From positions 40,590,001 to 40,654,000 of the forward strand of contig CM045733.1 in the NCBI GenBank assembly GCA_024760905.1: 64,000 nucleotides of DNA, given 5' to 3'. Within the stretch, counting starts at the first letter, position 1; every line of letters begins with the position of its first letter. This DNA comes from Plotosus lineatus. Taxonomy: Eukaryota; Chordata; Actinopteri; Siluriformes; Plotosidae. The translations under genes and the position numbers were made by a program. A model generated the notes under the pieces. It had not been told where the DNA came from. It saw only the letters and a list, made by a program, of their open reading frames with translations, and searched no databases. This document shows, one piece after another, positions 9,790-21,319 of the stretch.

Positions 9790-11310
9790 ACACCGTGCTG
9801 TGACAAAGTTTTTGTCCCCTTACTGATCACCCCCCCCCCCCCACCTTTGTCGCACTTAACTTTTTCAAATTATCAAATAAATTTAAACATAAAGATAACC
9901 ACAGTATTCCAAAAAAAAAAGGTAGTTATCCTTGTGATTTTATTTTTTAAGAGAAAAATCCTATTCAAACCTACATGAACCTCTGAAAAAGTAATTGTCC
10001 CCTTGTTAAAATGTGAGGTAATTGTGATTAATCCTATTATTGTGGAAAACTGGGTTCAATTTCATTGCCACACTCAGGCCTGATTGCTGCCAGACATTTC
10101 CAAATCAGGAGATCCCTAACATAAAACCTGTCTGACAAGGTGAGGTAGGCAATACTGAACACACATCATGCCATGATCCAGTGAGCTTCAAGAGCAAGCA
10201 AGAAAGAAGATTATAGAGATGGCTTAGTCTGGGAAAAGATATAAAGTCATTGGTAAATCTTTGGGTCTCCAGCCATAAATAGAGAAGGCATGGAACAGTG
10301 GCGACCCTTCACACGAGTGGACGACCTTCCAAAATTACTCCAAGAGCACGGCACAGACTAATCGGAGAAGTCCCAAAGGATCCAAAAACCACTTCGAAAC
10401 AACTACAAGCCTCCCTTCTCAGTTAACGTCAATGTTCGTGACTTCATCAGAAAGACACAAGGCAAAAATGGCATTCATGGAAGAGTTCTGAAGCGAAAGC
10501 CACTGTTGACCCAAAAAAAAAAAAAAAAAAAAAGAGAATATCAAGGCACAACTCACTTTTGCCAAGAACCATCTTGATCATCCCCAAAGCTTTTTGGATA
10601 ATGTCCTCTGGACTGATGAAACTAAAGTTGAACTTTTGTGAGAAATGTATGCCAGTACATCTGGCACAAAAGCAACTCTGCATTTGATAAAAAGAACATT
10701 GTGCCAACAGTGAAACATGGTGATGGAAGTGTAATGATCTGGGCCTGCGTTGCTGCTTCAGGATCTAGGCGACTTGTCATGATTGATGGAACCATGAATT
10801 CTGCTCACTACCAAGAAATCCTGGCGAAGAATGTTTGTCCATCAGTTCGAGATCTCAAGCGAAAGCACACCTGGGTTCTGCAACAAGACAATGATTCAAA
10901 GCACACCAGCAAGTCAACTTCTGAATGACTTTTTTAAAAAAAAAAAAAAAAAGAGGGTTTTGGAGTGGCCTAGTCAAAGTCCCGAGCTGAGCCCTATTGA
11001 GATGTGGCATGACCTTAAAAAGGTTGTTCTTGCCCAAAAACATCCAATGTGGTTTATCTTAAACAATTCTGCAGAGAAGAGTGGGCCAAAATCCCATCAG
11101 TGAAAGACTCATGGCGTATCACAAAAGCTCGACTGTTATTGCTGCAAAAGTTGGTTCAACCTGCAATTATGTTTAGGGGGCAATTAGTTATTCACACTGG
11201 TCCTTGTAGGTTCAGATGTTTTTCCCCCTTTAATAAATGCATTTGGCACTGAAAACTGCATTCTGTTTAATTGTTTTATCTTTGTCGAATATTTAGGTTT
11301 ACTTGATCTG
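9790..11310 (+). mobile_element. Tc1-like transposon, right end truncated
   Basis: The left end (GTGCTGTGACAAAGTTTTTGTCCCC) is of a type common in fish Tc1 elements. The right side reaches the conserved sub-terminal stretch (TTTTATCTTTGTCGAATATTTAGG) and then breaks off, so the right inverted repeat and its TA cannot be seen. A pogo-type remnant follows directly. Confidence 0.8.
10219..11176 (+). pseudogene. Tc1-like transposase, disabled
   Basis: The start ATG at 10219 is followed by a stop at the third codon. Downstream, blocks of a Tc1 transposase are spread over different frames. The first catalytic Asp is in WTDETKVEL near 10610-10640; a stop follows immediately in that frame. The second is in VLQQDNDSKHTSK near 10875-10910. 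The Glu is in SPELSPIEMWHDL near 10978-11015. All three DDE residues survive. A 21-A run at 10513-10533 and an A-run at 10937-10952 are likely sites of slippage and frame loss. In the family this enzyme cuts and pastes DNA at TA sites. Confidence 0.8.
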
Positions 11311-11315
11311 AAATG

Positions 11316-11678
11316 GATGACCATTTCAGGAGTTTGGCCGAAACCCCTCTACAATAGGGATGATATTGAAGCAGAAGGAGACCTTAAAAAGTGGAGATAC
11401 AGTGACTGAGGCGATTATTTCGGAAAAAGACCACCACCTTATTTAAGGACCTCATGAAGGAGGGTGAGGGTTCTTCGGACCAGCAACCCCCGGACTTTAA
11501 AGCATCGCATGGGTTAGAGATTTAAAAAAAGGCAAATAATTTTACTTTTAACACATTTCATACATATTATACCAAATTGGTGTACTTTTATAAAAATGCG
11601 GTTCAACTTGTGAAAAATGCAGGCTACGAAAAAGGCGCTGGAACGGATTATTTCGAAAGGTGAGGTACCACTGTATAT
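11316..11678 (+). pseudogene. pogo/Tigger-type transposase fragment with right TIR
   Basis: An open piece near 11326-11452 reads FQEFGRNPSTIGMILKQKE then SGDTVTEAIISEKD, which fits the CENP-B-like DNA-binding region of Tigger-type transposases. It stops soon after. At 11657-11678 the terminal repeat GGTGAGGTACCACTG occurs, the same terminus as in the MITE at 15770-16436. This links that MITE to a pogo-type transposase. The left end is missing. Confidence 0.65.
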
Positions 11679-11679
11679 C

Positions 11680-11925
11680 CCAGTGCAGCTAACTGGGTTA
11701 TCAAAGGTGGGCCATGTGTCACTGTCTATGGTGAGAGGCATGTAAAAGAACCATTGCTGACTTTTGTAAAGAGTAGCTACAAAGCAGTCAGCATGTCTCT
11801 GGCCCTTGCTAAAGTGTTGTGTCAGGAAGGGCATCGGACATAAAATCCTATGCCAAATCAAACATGCGAATCAGATGATTCGCTGTGGCGACCCTTGAAA
11901 AAGGGAAAAGCTGAAAGGAAAACAT
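11680..11925 (+). mobile_element. SINE family A, 5'-truncated
   Basis: The tRNA head is missing: the copy begins in the body (CCCAGTGCAGCTAACTGGG) directly after the Tigger-type terminal repeat, and runs to the LINE-like tail (GATGATTCGCTGTGGCGACC, then AAAGCTGAAAGG). About 55 bases of family C tail-like sequence (GAGCTGTCCAGGGTGTACTC) follow at 11945-11990. Confidence 0.85.
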
Positions 11926-11990
11926 ACACACACAACGATTGCCTGCTGAGCTGTCCAGGGTGTACTCTGCACTTGCCCAGAGTCAGCTGC

Positions 11991-13050
11991 AATATATATA
12001 TATTTTTAACTGTTTCTAGTTCATGATGCAGAAGAATCTCTGGTCATTACTTGTGCGAACATTATATAGGATAAAATAGAACTATTTTCCAAGTTATCAC
12101 AGATATACTCTAGGGTACAAGTTCGATGCTTCTTCCAGTTTAATTTGGAAAGTATTACTTGTTTGTTTTGTTTTTGGAAAGATGCGAGAGGGTTACCTAG
12201 TTCACAAGAAAACGCATCAACAGGTCATGATGATTCAGTTTCCACTTGAGGTGATTTAAGTGTTGTTCACAAGTCACGTGTCAGTCATCCTTTTCTGTCT
12301 GGATACAATACATGTGCCAAGAACATAGTAATGATCTGGAGTTTGTGTGAAATGATTATCTATGCACTCTTCAAAATTGTTTAAGGGTTGGTTGTTCTTT
12401 ATGCATTTAAAAGTTTTAAAGGTTTCTACTTGTAGAAACTACAGTCTACTGATGACCCCTAACTATCCAAAGAATCCTTAAAAGGTACATTGTGTGAAAT
12501 ATAGTGGCATCTTGTGGTGAGTAGTGGCATCTAGTGGTGAGTTTCAGATTGTTACTAATTATAATTTTATTTTTGACCCCTTGTCTTCCAAGCCTGTATG
12601 GTTCTTGGGTACTGTAGAACCATGGTTGTGCACAATGGCAGTTTCCATGAAAGAGGAATTTTTATTGTAAAGCTTATAGATTAATGAAAAATTGGTCAAT
12701 TTTTTAATTATTATTCATGTCCTCTGCAAATAGGTTTTCATCTTCATCTTGAAAACTTATTTGCAGATGATATGCCCAATTTCTGCCATGAGAACCTTCA
12801 AAATATTACTCTGGCTTTTAAATCAACAATTACATAAATTGACTGTTCTATTAAGACAATTAAGGGGTTTTGTAAAGAACCCTGAAACGAGTTTAATCCA
12901 AAGGAGTTTCAAGTCATGCCTGATTTTAGAATCAACCCTTTAATGCGTTTGGAAACTTTCCTGGTAAGAAAACACTCAGAAGACAGGTTTCCGAGAGGAA
13001 ATATTAAGTCCCCCAGACACAGTGTTTGCAGATTGAGTTGAAATGGTATA
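11991..13050. other. no recognised gene; AT-rich
   Basis: No reading frame resembles a known protein. A short direct repeat (AGTGGCATCTTGTGGTGAG and a near copy) occurs at about 12503-12542. Otherwise nothing is recognised. Confidence 0.6.
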
Positions 13051-13294
13051 CAGTGGTATGAAAAAGTATCTGAACCTTTTGGAATTTCTCACATTTCTGC
13101 ATAAAATCACCATCAAATGTTATCTGATCTTTGTCAAAATCACAGATGAAAAAACAGTGTCTGATTTAACTAAAACCACCCAAACATTCATAGGTTTTCA
13201 TATTTTAATGAGGATAGCATGCAAACAATGACAGAAGGGGGAGGAATAAGCTGCAGAGCAGTCTGGCACATCGATCAGGACTAATCTTGACTCC
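13051..13294. mobile_element. Tc1 deletion copy, same family as 45621-47178
   Basis: From CAGTGGTATGAAAAAGTATC at 13051, preceded by TA, it matches the left terminal repeat of the Tc1 at 45621 for about 185 bases. It then jumps to sequence corresponding to about 45895-45935. The rest of the element, including the other terminus, is missing. Confidence 0.85.
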
Positions 13295-14040
13295 GTTGGT
13301 TTGTTTTAATGCATTCGTTTTCCGTGATGATTAATGATCATACACATGAATACCCTTGCCTCAAGCATGCAAGTGGTATTTTTATGTTTTTGAGCAAATG
13401 CAGAAAATCTGTCACTCAAAAATAAAATGTAGGCCTGAAAAAATCAATCATTCTTGTTACAGGTATGAGGAATATTAAGAGACAGTTAGTAAGCATACAG
13501 TGTCGAATGTCCTTGACACATTTTCCAACATTATAAAGCCTCTCATCTAAAGAGGTTTTGAAATGGGTACTGGTTTTATTTACCCATGTGCTCAACTTGC
13601 AGTAAGTCACATTATTTTGGCTGTGATCACATTAGCAAGAAAAACTTATAAGAGATGGCTGTGGTTTGAACTTAAGGTAACAGGGTTAACAGTAATTTAC
13701 TTTAATCTGGTCTTGTTTGAAAACCATAATTGAAATGAAGAAATAGCTATTAGCATTTCAGTCTTCCAGCTCTTATTTCAAAAGGTATTCATGCTCCATC
13801 TCCAAAAGTGTTGCACCTTACCCGACACCATTCACTTTGAGAGTCACAAATAAAATCACCACTGTGACTCAGGTAGCGTATGCATCATTAAACAAACACC
13901 ATGCACTTTAATGATCAGGATTTTGATCAAAACATACACACAGACAAACAAAGGCCAGTGATTTTAACACAAACAAACCACCAGAGATTTGTACTTGATC
14001 ACCAAAATAATACAAAAGACAATGTTTCAATGAGACCTTA
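13295..14040. other. no recognised feature
   Basis: AT-rich sequence with no convincing reading frame, SINE head or terminal repeats. Confidence 0.55.
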
Positions 14041-14165
14041 GTTCATTCATCTTCTGAACAGTTTAATCCTAGTCAGGGTCGTGGGCAGGCTGGCACCCAT
14101 TTCAACAGACTCTGGGCGAGGGCAGAGTACACGATGGACAGCTTGCAAGGCCATCACAGTTAGAT
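14041..14165 (-). mobile_element. SINE family C tail fragment
   Basis: TTCATTCATCTTCTGAACAGTTTAATCC opens a ~120 bp piece of the family C 3' region (L2-like tail), read on the minus strand. The tRNA head is missing. Confidence 0.75.
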
Positions 14166-14385
14166 ATCTATGTAAAATATTACATTATTTACATTAAAGT
14201 ACCATATCAAGTATAATTCAGAAATACTGAATTAAGTGCAGGGTGGTACAGTGGCAGTGTCATGCACATTAGGCTAATAAGCTTTTCTAAATTGCACCCA
14301 CTTGCAAGTGTGAATGGTTAAGTGGGTGTGTGTGCTGATTTGCTGATGGAATGGCAAGTTATTCAATGTGTACCCTGCCTTCAGA

Positions 14386-14575
14386 ATGGTGGCCCTGTGG
14401 TAAGGTGTTGTATTACAGAGTCCAAGGTCAGGGGTTGCTCCCCCCCCCCCCCCCCACACACACACACACACACACACACAGCGAACTGTGTTTTCTGATG
14501 AAAAGGCATGTAAAAGAACGATTGCTGTCAGCATGTTTCTGTGAACTGTCCAGGGTGTGCTCTGCCCTTGCTAAG
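14386..14575 (+). mobile_element. chimeric SINE: family A head and body, family C tail
   Basis: A weak family A head (CCCTGTGGTAAGGTG ... GGTCAGGGGTTG) is followed by a C-run and CA repeat. The family A body piece GGCATGTAAAAGAACGATTGC follows, then GTCAGCATGTTTCTG. At that point it switches to the family C sequence GAACTGTCCAGGGTGTGCTC. A comparable switch occurs at 34567-34830. Confidence 0.6.
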
Positions 14576-14800
14576 CAGGGATGGGCACAATACTTGTTTG
14601 TTTTAAGTGGTTCCAAAAATTAATGAATGACCCTGCCTTCATCCAGTTTTGGCTGACATAGGCTACAGCCTCCACGCCTCCCAAATAGGATAAAGATCTT
14701 GTGAATGAATCAAGAATAAAAGTACATTTAAATTTAATTTTTATACACATACTAGTACATAATATTTTTTATATATATATATATATGAAAAAGGAAAAAC

Positions 14801-15124
14801 GTGGCACAGCGGTGTAGTGGTTAGCACGTCCACCTCACAGCTTGGATTCGATTCCCAGCTTTGGCATTTCTGTGTGGAGTTTCATGTTCTACCCTCCAGG
14901 TACTCTGGTTTCCTCTCGTAGTCCAAAGGCATGCACAGGATACTAATCGGCTGTTCTGAATTGCTCTAGATGCGAGTGTGATTGGTTGTGCGAGTGTTGT
15001 CCTTGTGATGGCCCATCAAGCTGTCTAGTTTTTCACCCTTCCATCTTCCTGAGTTGGCTGCCAAGGGTTTCAGCCTGCCTGGGACCTGAATTAAGCAACT
15101 TAGAAAATGAATGAAATGATGAAT
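14801..15124 (+). mobile_element. SINE family C, full copy
   Basis: The tRNA-like head is at 14801-14870 (A box near TAGTGGTTAGCACG; B box GGATTCGATTCC). A body (GGCATTTCTGTGTGGAGTTTC) and an L2-like 3' tail follow, ending in GAATTAAGCAACTTAGAAAATGAATGAA. This arrangement is typical of fish SINEs that borrow L2-type LINE machinery; which LINE drives it is inference. Confidence 0.8.
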
Positions 15125-15769
15125 AATGAAAAGTTTAATCGTACTGTTAACTAAGAACAAAAGGCATTAATAATTAAATTAAGGAATATCCTCATGTTCA
15201 GTGCTAGTTGTTTACATCTGAGATATTAATATTTATATGATCTTACTTTTCATAGTCAATACTTAAGAGGAAATTTGGACACATTGACTTAAAAGTACAG
15301 CCTCTAGATATGAAATTGTTCAGACCTTTTTAATTAATTATGTTGAGGTTAGCAGCAAATATCTGCATCAATATCCATCAGGTGACCACCATCTTAAATA
15401 ATTATAGTTTATTTGGTAGAGATAGCCAGCAGAGCTAGCCACCTGAAGGATAGACATGTTCACTTACTGTATTTTCCGAACTATACGTTGCTCCTGAGTA
15501 CAAGTCGCATTGGCCAAAAATGCAAAATAAACAAATCATAAGACGCACTGGACTATAAGTCGCCAACTCATAGGAACTGTTTACCTTGGCTTGAAAATCT
15601 TCTGGCAGTTTTTGTGACGTTGTGGACCTCGAGGTCACCACCCCTGCCCTCGACTTGTGTATGCATACATGTATGTGCATATAATATCAGCAAATACATA
15701 TTCATCGGTATAAATGCTTAACAATTAAACATTTAAAAAAATACATAAGATGTAAATAAAATATAAACA

Positions 15770-16436
15770 CAGTGGTACCTCAATTTACGAAAGTAATCTG
15801 TTCCGGAAGTGGTTTCGTAACCTGGATTTTTCATAAATTGAACCTCATTTTACATGTAAAACGTGTGATTCGTTCTAAGGCCCCCAATACTACCCCCGAA
15901 ACCCTTTAAAAATTATAAAAGTATACCTTTTAAGGCCTCCTTCTGCTGTCATACCGACGTGAGACTGGTTTGGCCATATTCCTTTGCGATATCACTCAAC
16001 CACATGCCACGGGCCCGCTTCTTTTCACTTGCACCGGGAATCACATGTGTGTGTGTGTGCGTGCGTGTTGACCATGTCGTCTTAGCAGAGTTATAATCTT
16101 ACAAATGTTTCTGCAAGGTTAAAGCCTGAGCCAAAAAATAAAGTTGCAATGAGCACACTCAAAACTCATGAAACAAGCAGCTGCATCATCCCTCTTAGCT
16201 AATGGGAGGCCAGCGGGGCAGGATGTTGAGAGAAAGCCAATTGGAGGGAGCTGTGTCATCCCTCCTAGCCAATGGGAGGCCAGCGGGACGGGATATTGGG
16301 AGAAAGCCAATGGGAGAGCAGCTCGTACATTGTTTGAATGGTGCATTTCGTAAGGAGAACTTGTTTCGTATACAGAGACAAAAAATTTTGGAAAATGTTT
16401 TTTGTGCTGGGACTATCGTAAGGTGAGGTACTACTG
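15770..16436. mobile_element. pogo/Tigger-type MITE
   Basis: Terminal inverted repeats are CAGTGGTACCTCAATTTACGA at the left and, read inward from the right, CAGTAGTACCTCACCTTACGA. The same terminus closes the Tigger-type transposase fragment at 11316-11678. TA is present on the right (16437 onward) but altered on the left. It has no coding capacity and contains two tandem CCAAT-bearing repeats. Confidence 0.75.
16180..16320. repeat. tandem duplication (~65 bp unit, two copies) with CCAAT motifs
   Basis: The unit CATCCCTCYTAGCYAATGGG ... GAGAAAGCCAATNGGAG occurs twice in a row, roughly 16186-16250 and 16258-16315. Each unit carries AATGGGAGGCCAGCGGG. The motifs look like CCAAT boxes, but no promoter function is shown. 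Confidence 0.75.
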
Positions 16437-17117
16437 TACTCAAACAGACATGCACTCAAATGCGCGAGCATGTACGCAGATGCACACCTCAACAATGTAA
16501 CTAGTTTTGATGGGACGTTTCGGGTTGGTTTTTTGCATAATTGGCCTCGTTTTTGCGGCATCTTCCTTAACTTTTCCCCCCTATTCTTCCGTGTTTTCCT
16601 CATTTTTTAACTTGCTGAATATTTAAAAAAAAAAAAAAAAGCACTGAAGCCACATGAATTGAAGCACAAAGTAGAGAAGGATTCCTGTATATGTAATTTC
16701 ACTACCTGGATGTGGATATGCAACTGCACTGTTGACAAGCCCCTGCCTGCAGTACGTTGCTCAAGCACCAATTCCTCTAGCTGTGGCCATCTAGCTTTTA
16801 GCCCATGATTAGATTCCTGCCCCCCCCCCCATTTTTTGTTGCATATTTCACTACTTGCAGCTTGTAATCTGCAGAATAGGATTTTCTTTTTGGGGGCCAT
16901 TTCTTCAGTGGTACAGGATGAGCAGGTACTGGTACCCAAGGCTAAAATGCCCTCTTGTAGCTTTAAGTGTAAAAATACATGTGAAATTATGTTCATTATT
17001 ATAATGAACAGAATTGCGATAATTTCACATACAAGTCGCTCTGGAGTACAAGTCGCACCTTCAGTGAAAGTATGGGAAAAAAAAAAAAAAGTGACTTGTA
17101 GTCCGGAAAATACGGTA

Positions 17118-17320
17118 CATTCTTGGCATCTGGCAGACACCTTTATCCAAAGTGATCTTAATTTATCATTTTTAGAGAGATGAGCAACTGAAGGTTAAGG
17201 GTCTTGCTCAATAGTGCACAACCAATAGTGTCTGCATTGTGGTACCGAGGCTTGAGCCCACAACCTTCTGAACAGTTATGCAGAGCCTTCACCACTGAGC
17301 CAGCACTGCCGTATTCATTA
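17118..17320 (-). mobile_element. SINE family D
   Basis: Read on the minus strand: a tRNA-like head at the right (CACTGAGCCAGCACTGCC on plus) and a tail at the left containing CAGACACCTTTATCCAAAGTG, the hallmark of a common fish SINE. A second copy is at 43565-43738. Confidence 0.7.
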
Positions 17321-17381
17321 CATCTAAGGATCATCTATGAAGAGTTCGTCTTCTTTCTTCTTTTCCTTTCGGCTTTTCCCT

Positions 17382-18862
17382 TCAGGGGTCGCCACAGCGA
17401 ATCATCTGCCTCCATCTCACCCTATCCTTTGCATCTTCTTCTCTTACACCAACGACCTTCATGTCCTCCTTTACCACATCCATGAATCGTCTCTTTGGTC
17501 TTCCTCTAGGCCTTTTGCCTGGTAGTTCCAGCCTCAGCATCCTATTACCAATATACTCACTATCCCTCCTCTGTACATGTCCAAACCATCTCAATCTAGC
17601 CTCTCTGACTTTGTCTCCAAAACGTCTTACATGTGCTGTCCCTCTGACGTGCTCATTCCTAATCCTATCCATCCTCGTTACTCCCAAAGAGAACCTCAAC
17701 ATTTTCATCTCTGCTACCTCCAACTCTGCCTCCTGTCTTTTCCCCAGGGCCACTGTTTCTAACCCATACAGCATCGTTGGCCTCAACACCGTCTTGTACA
17801 CTTTTCCTTTCATTTTTGCCGATACCCTCCTATCACACATCACACCGGACACTTTTCTCCAACCATTCCAACCTGCCTGCACACGCTTCTTCACCTCTTT
17901 TCCACACTCTCCATTGCTCTGGATTGTTGAGCCTAAGTACTTAAAATCCTCCACTTTTCTTATCTCTGCTCCCTGTAATCTCACCGTTCCTCTTTGGTCC
18001 TTGGCATTCATGCACATGTATTCTGTCTTACTGAGGCTAATCTTCATTCCCTTCCTTTCCAGGGAATACCTCCACCTCTCTAGATTTTCCTGCACTTGTT
18101 CTCTGCTCTCACTACAGATTACAATGTCATCTGCAAACATCATAGTCCATGGGGAATCTTGTCTAACCTCGTCTGTCAGCCTGTCCATCACCATAGCGAA
18201 CAAGAAGGGGCTGAGAGCTGACCCTTGATGCAGTCCCACCTCCACCTTGAACTCCTCTGTCACACCGACAGCACACCTCACCACTGTCTTACATCTCTCA
18301 TACATGTCCTGCACCTAACATACTTCTCTGCCACTCCAGACTTCCTCATGCAATACCACAGTTCTTCTCTCGGCACCCTGTCATATGCTTTCTCCAGATC
18401 CACAAAGGCACAATGCAGCTCCGTCTGACCTTCTCTGTACTTCTCCATTAACATCCTCAAGGCAAACACTGCATCTGTGGTGCTCTTTCTGGGCATGAAA
18501 CCAAACTGTTGTTCACAAATGCTGACCTCTGCCCTTAGTCTAGCTTCCACTATTCTTTCCCATAACTTCATCGTATGGCTCATCAACTTTATCCCTCTGT
18601 AGTTGCCACAACTCTACACGTCTCCCTTGTTCTTAAAAATGGGCACCAGCACACTTCTCCTCCATTCCTCTGGCATCCTCTCACTCTCTAAGACCTTGTT
18701 AAATGTTCTTGTCAGAAAATCTACTGCTACCTCTCCTAGACACTTCCATACCTCCACCGGTATGTCATCAGGACCAACTGCCTTTCCATTCTTCATCCTC
18801 TTCAATGCCCTCCTCACTTCACCCTTACTAATCTTTGCTACTTCCTGGTCCTCAACAGTCAC
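17382..18862 (-). pseudogene. RTE-type reverse transcriptase of LINE-A, disabled
   Basis: Three consecutive open pieces (18862-18614, 18586-18278, 18314-17382) cover the RT. Blocks seen: KNGKAVGPDDIPVEVWK, EQQFGFMPRKSTTDAVFAL, HCAFVDLEKAYDRVPREEL, GLHQGSALSPFLFAMVMD and the catalytic Phe-Ala-Asp-Asp at 18137-18126, which is intact. Downstream are thumb-like sequence, FGHVQRRDSEYIGNRML, and the end MIRCGDP. A CAG-to-TAG change stops the frame near 18612 (LINE-B has CAG there). A 4-base deletion near 18316 shifts the frame between YVR and QDMYERC. In the family the enzyme copies RNA at a nicked target. Confidence 0.88.
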
Positions 18863-18867
18863 CTCTT

Positions 18868-20191
18868 CTACTCTTTTCTCTTATTTTCCTCATTCATCAG
18901 CTCTTCAAAGTACTCTTTCCATCTTCCCAGCACACTTCTGTCATCAGTCAATACATTTCCCTCTCTGTCCTTTATCAATCTAACTTGCTGCACGTCCTTC
19001 CCATCTCTATTTCTCTGCTGTGCCAACCTGTATAAATCATTTTCTCCCTCCTTACTTTCCAACCGAGCATACAAGTCATCAAACGCGCTCTGTTTGGCCT
19101 TTGACACTGCTACCTTTGCCTTACGCTGTGTCTCCCTGTACTCCTGTTTACTCTCTTCGGTTTTGTCAATGTCCCACTTCTTCTTAGCTAATCTCTTCCT
19201 TTGTACACACTCCTGCACTTCCTCATTCCACCACCAAGTCTCCTTATCTACTTTCCTTCCAGATGACACACCAAGTATTCTCCTACCTGTCTCCCTGATC
19301 ACATTCGCTGTAGTTGTCCAGTCATCTGGAAGCACTTCCTGACCACCCAAAGCCTGTTTCAACTCCTCCTTGAAGACAACCCGACACTCTTCCTTTTTCA
19401 ACTTCCACCACTTTGTCTTCTGCTCTGCCTTTGCCTTCTTCACCTTCCTCACCATCAGCATCATCCTGCACACCACCATCCTATGCTGTTTGGCAACACT
19501 CTCACCCGCTACTACTTTGCAGTCACTGACTTCCTTTAAATTACATCGCCTGCACAAGATGTAGTCTACCTGTGTGCTCCTACCTCCACTTTTATAAGTC
19601 ACCCTATTCTCCTCTCTCTTCTGGAAGAAAGTATTCACCACAGCCATTTCCATCCTTTTTGCAAAATCTACCAACATCTGTCCTTCTGCGTTCCTGTCGT
19701 GGATACCAAACCTACCCATCACTACCTTGTCCCCTCTGTTTCCTGCACCAACATGTCCATTGAAGTCTGCCCCAATGACCACTCTTTCACCTCTGGGGTA
19801 CTCTGCATCACTTCATCTAACTCCTCCAGAATCCCTCCTCCTCTTCTCACTCACATCCTGTCTGTGGGGCATAAGCACTAACAACATTGACCATCACACC
19901 TTTAATTTCTAACTTGAGACTCATCACTCTGTCTGACACTCTTTTCACTTCTAGAACATTCCTGGCAAACTCCTCCTTCAAGATGACTCCGACTCCATTT
20001 CTCTTCCCATCCACACCGTGATAAAACAGCTTAAACCCTGCTCCTATGCTTCTAGCCTTGCGACCTTTCCACCTGGTCTCCTGAACACACAGTATGTCCA
20101 CCTTCCTCCTCTGCATCATGTCAGCCAGCTCTCTACCTTTTCCTGTCATAGTTCCAATATTCAAAGTCCCTACTTTCAGTCCTAGACTCAT
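18868..20191 (-). pseudogene. APE-type endonuclease and linker of LINE-A, disabled
   Basis: The N-terminal half (20191-19847) begins MSLGLKVGTLNIGTMTGKG and contains the catalytic VQETRWKG block and NVVSAYAPQTG. The second half (19782-18868) starts MVIGADFNGHVGAG, with the Gly-Ala-Asp-Phe-Asn motif, and includes VDYILCRR and a long basic linker. A frame change separates the halves near 19783-19846. A second, caused by a 4-base deletion relative to LINE-B, lies at about 18870-18890 just before the RT. The catalytic motifs themselves look intact. Confidence 0.85.
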
Positions 20192-20355
20192 GCCTTTCCT
20201 CTTCTCTCTCTGGCAACGGACACGCCTCCCGCCTCTCCTTCTTCGACGTCTTCGACCAACAGTAGTCCAATTTCCATCAGCACCCTGTTGGTTGACGGCA
20301 CTGATGGCGGTCGTTGTTAACCCGGGCCTCGACCGATCCGGTATATGAAGAGTTC

Positions 20356-21319
20356 TATTATTATTTATTAATATAAGGGAAAGAGTAAAATTGAGTCAAT
20401 GTCACAGCTTCATGTTCCACTCTGCTAAAGTTGATACACTTGTGTTGGAAACTCTATGAAGGTGCTTTTAGGCTGAGATGACAAGCTCAGAATCCGAACG
20501 AAGGTAATGTCACTTCGACAGATATGCAGCTGAGCAATGGTGTCTGGGGAAAATGTTACCCGTTGTATTATTTCACCTTCAGAAGAAGAGATCACTTTCA
20601 CTAGAATGCCTTTGAGATTCAGGCAGAGAAGTGCCAGCTCTTCGGAATTGTAATAATCCTTCCAGATAGGAATACATCTTCACATCGCTGCTCATCATAA
20701 TAGATCTGGTGAAGAAAAATCTGTCAGGAACAAATTCATACTTTCACAACTGAACTTAGAAAATGATTCAAAGTCAAACTGACTGTATTTTACTTGTGCC
20801 GGCTGTGACCAGTTGAGCCCTCTCTTTTTTCAGTATTGTATTGACAGTTAATATAGGTAACAAAAATGAAGATTTAATCCAAAACTAGCAGGCGAAAGTT
20901 AAATATATATATAAAGTTAAATAATAAATGACTAAAAACTACAACACAAAGACAAAATAAAAGTGCAGGCTACATCAGTGTTATTTTTATTTTAGTTTTA
21001 TTTTTCCCTTCATGAGGCAATAACAAACTCGTCCCAGAAGGTGGAAGTAAGGTGAAGTTAAAAAAAATAAATAAAATCAACCAATATTAAAAAAAAAAAA
21101 AAAAGTTCTAAAACTTGCCAATTTCTTGAAAAATAAAACCAAATATGTGGATAAATAAACTTCTGTTGAAGAAAACAAAAGTTGTTTATAAAAGTACTTC
21201 ATATCAATAAACTCATAGCATGGACTTTGTTACCTGTTACTATGGAAACATATCAGAAGTAGTACAGTGATGTAAAATATAACCGCTGGCATAGGATCAG
21301 TGAATTAGTTCGTCAAATC
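20356..21319. other. no recognised feature; AT-rich
   Basis: Contains an A-run at about 21090-21104 and no convincing coding or repeat structure. Confidence 0.55.

Larger units (their letters stand above)
15600..16690. mobile_element. MITE family E, copy 2 (interrupted)
   Basis: Segments 15690-15769 and 16440-16680 align in order with 9490-9745 of copy 1. Shared marks are AATTAAACATTTAAAAAAAT, CATCTTCCTTAACTTTTCCC and GAAGCACAAAGTAGAGAAGGAT. The insertion at 15770-16436 splits it. The left end is approximate. Confidence 0.6.
15467..17115. mobile_element. TA-flanked non-autonomous DNA transposon containing nested elements
   Basis: Left end CTGTATTTTCCGAACTATAC at 15467 and right end CGGAAAATACGG at 17115 form an inverted pair, each with TA outside (15465-15466 and 17116-17117). 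Sub-terminal ACAAGTCGCA / GTGACTTGTAG motifs also mirror each other. No transposase is visible. The middle is occupied by MITE E copy 2, itself interrupted by the MITE at 15770. Ends of this style resemble a widespread vertebrate TIR family (TATTTTCCGCACTATAAGGCGC type). Confidence 0.7.
17348..20343 (-). mobile_element. RTE-type LINE-A, near full length
   Basis: Flanked by a 12-base direct repeat TATGAAGAGTTC (17336-17347 and 20344-20355), a target-site duplication. Read on the minus strand it has a short 5' leader, an APE endonuclease, a reverse transcriptase, and a 3' end where the last codons (MIRCGDP then stop) run into the terminal GAAGGGAAAAGCCGAAAGG and a GAA-rich tail. The same 3' end is found on family A SINEs. 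Disabling changes, compared with LINE-B, include two 4-base deletions and one nonsense change. Confidence 0.9.

Noticed and set aside
15670..17140. Possible host exon in 16607-17140 (minus, 177 codons)
   Set aside because: It spans MITE E and TIR sequence and poly-A runs, with no splice context or recognisable domain.
17461..18228. 255-codon plus-strand open frame
   Set aside because: It is the antisense of the LINE-A reverse transcriptase, and its composition follows that gene. The same holds for 28666-29316.
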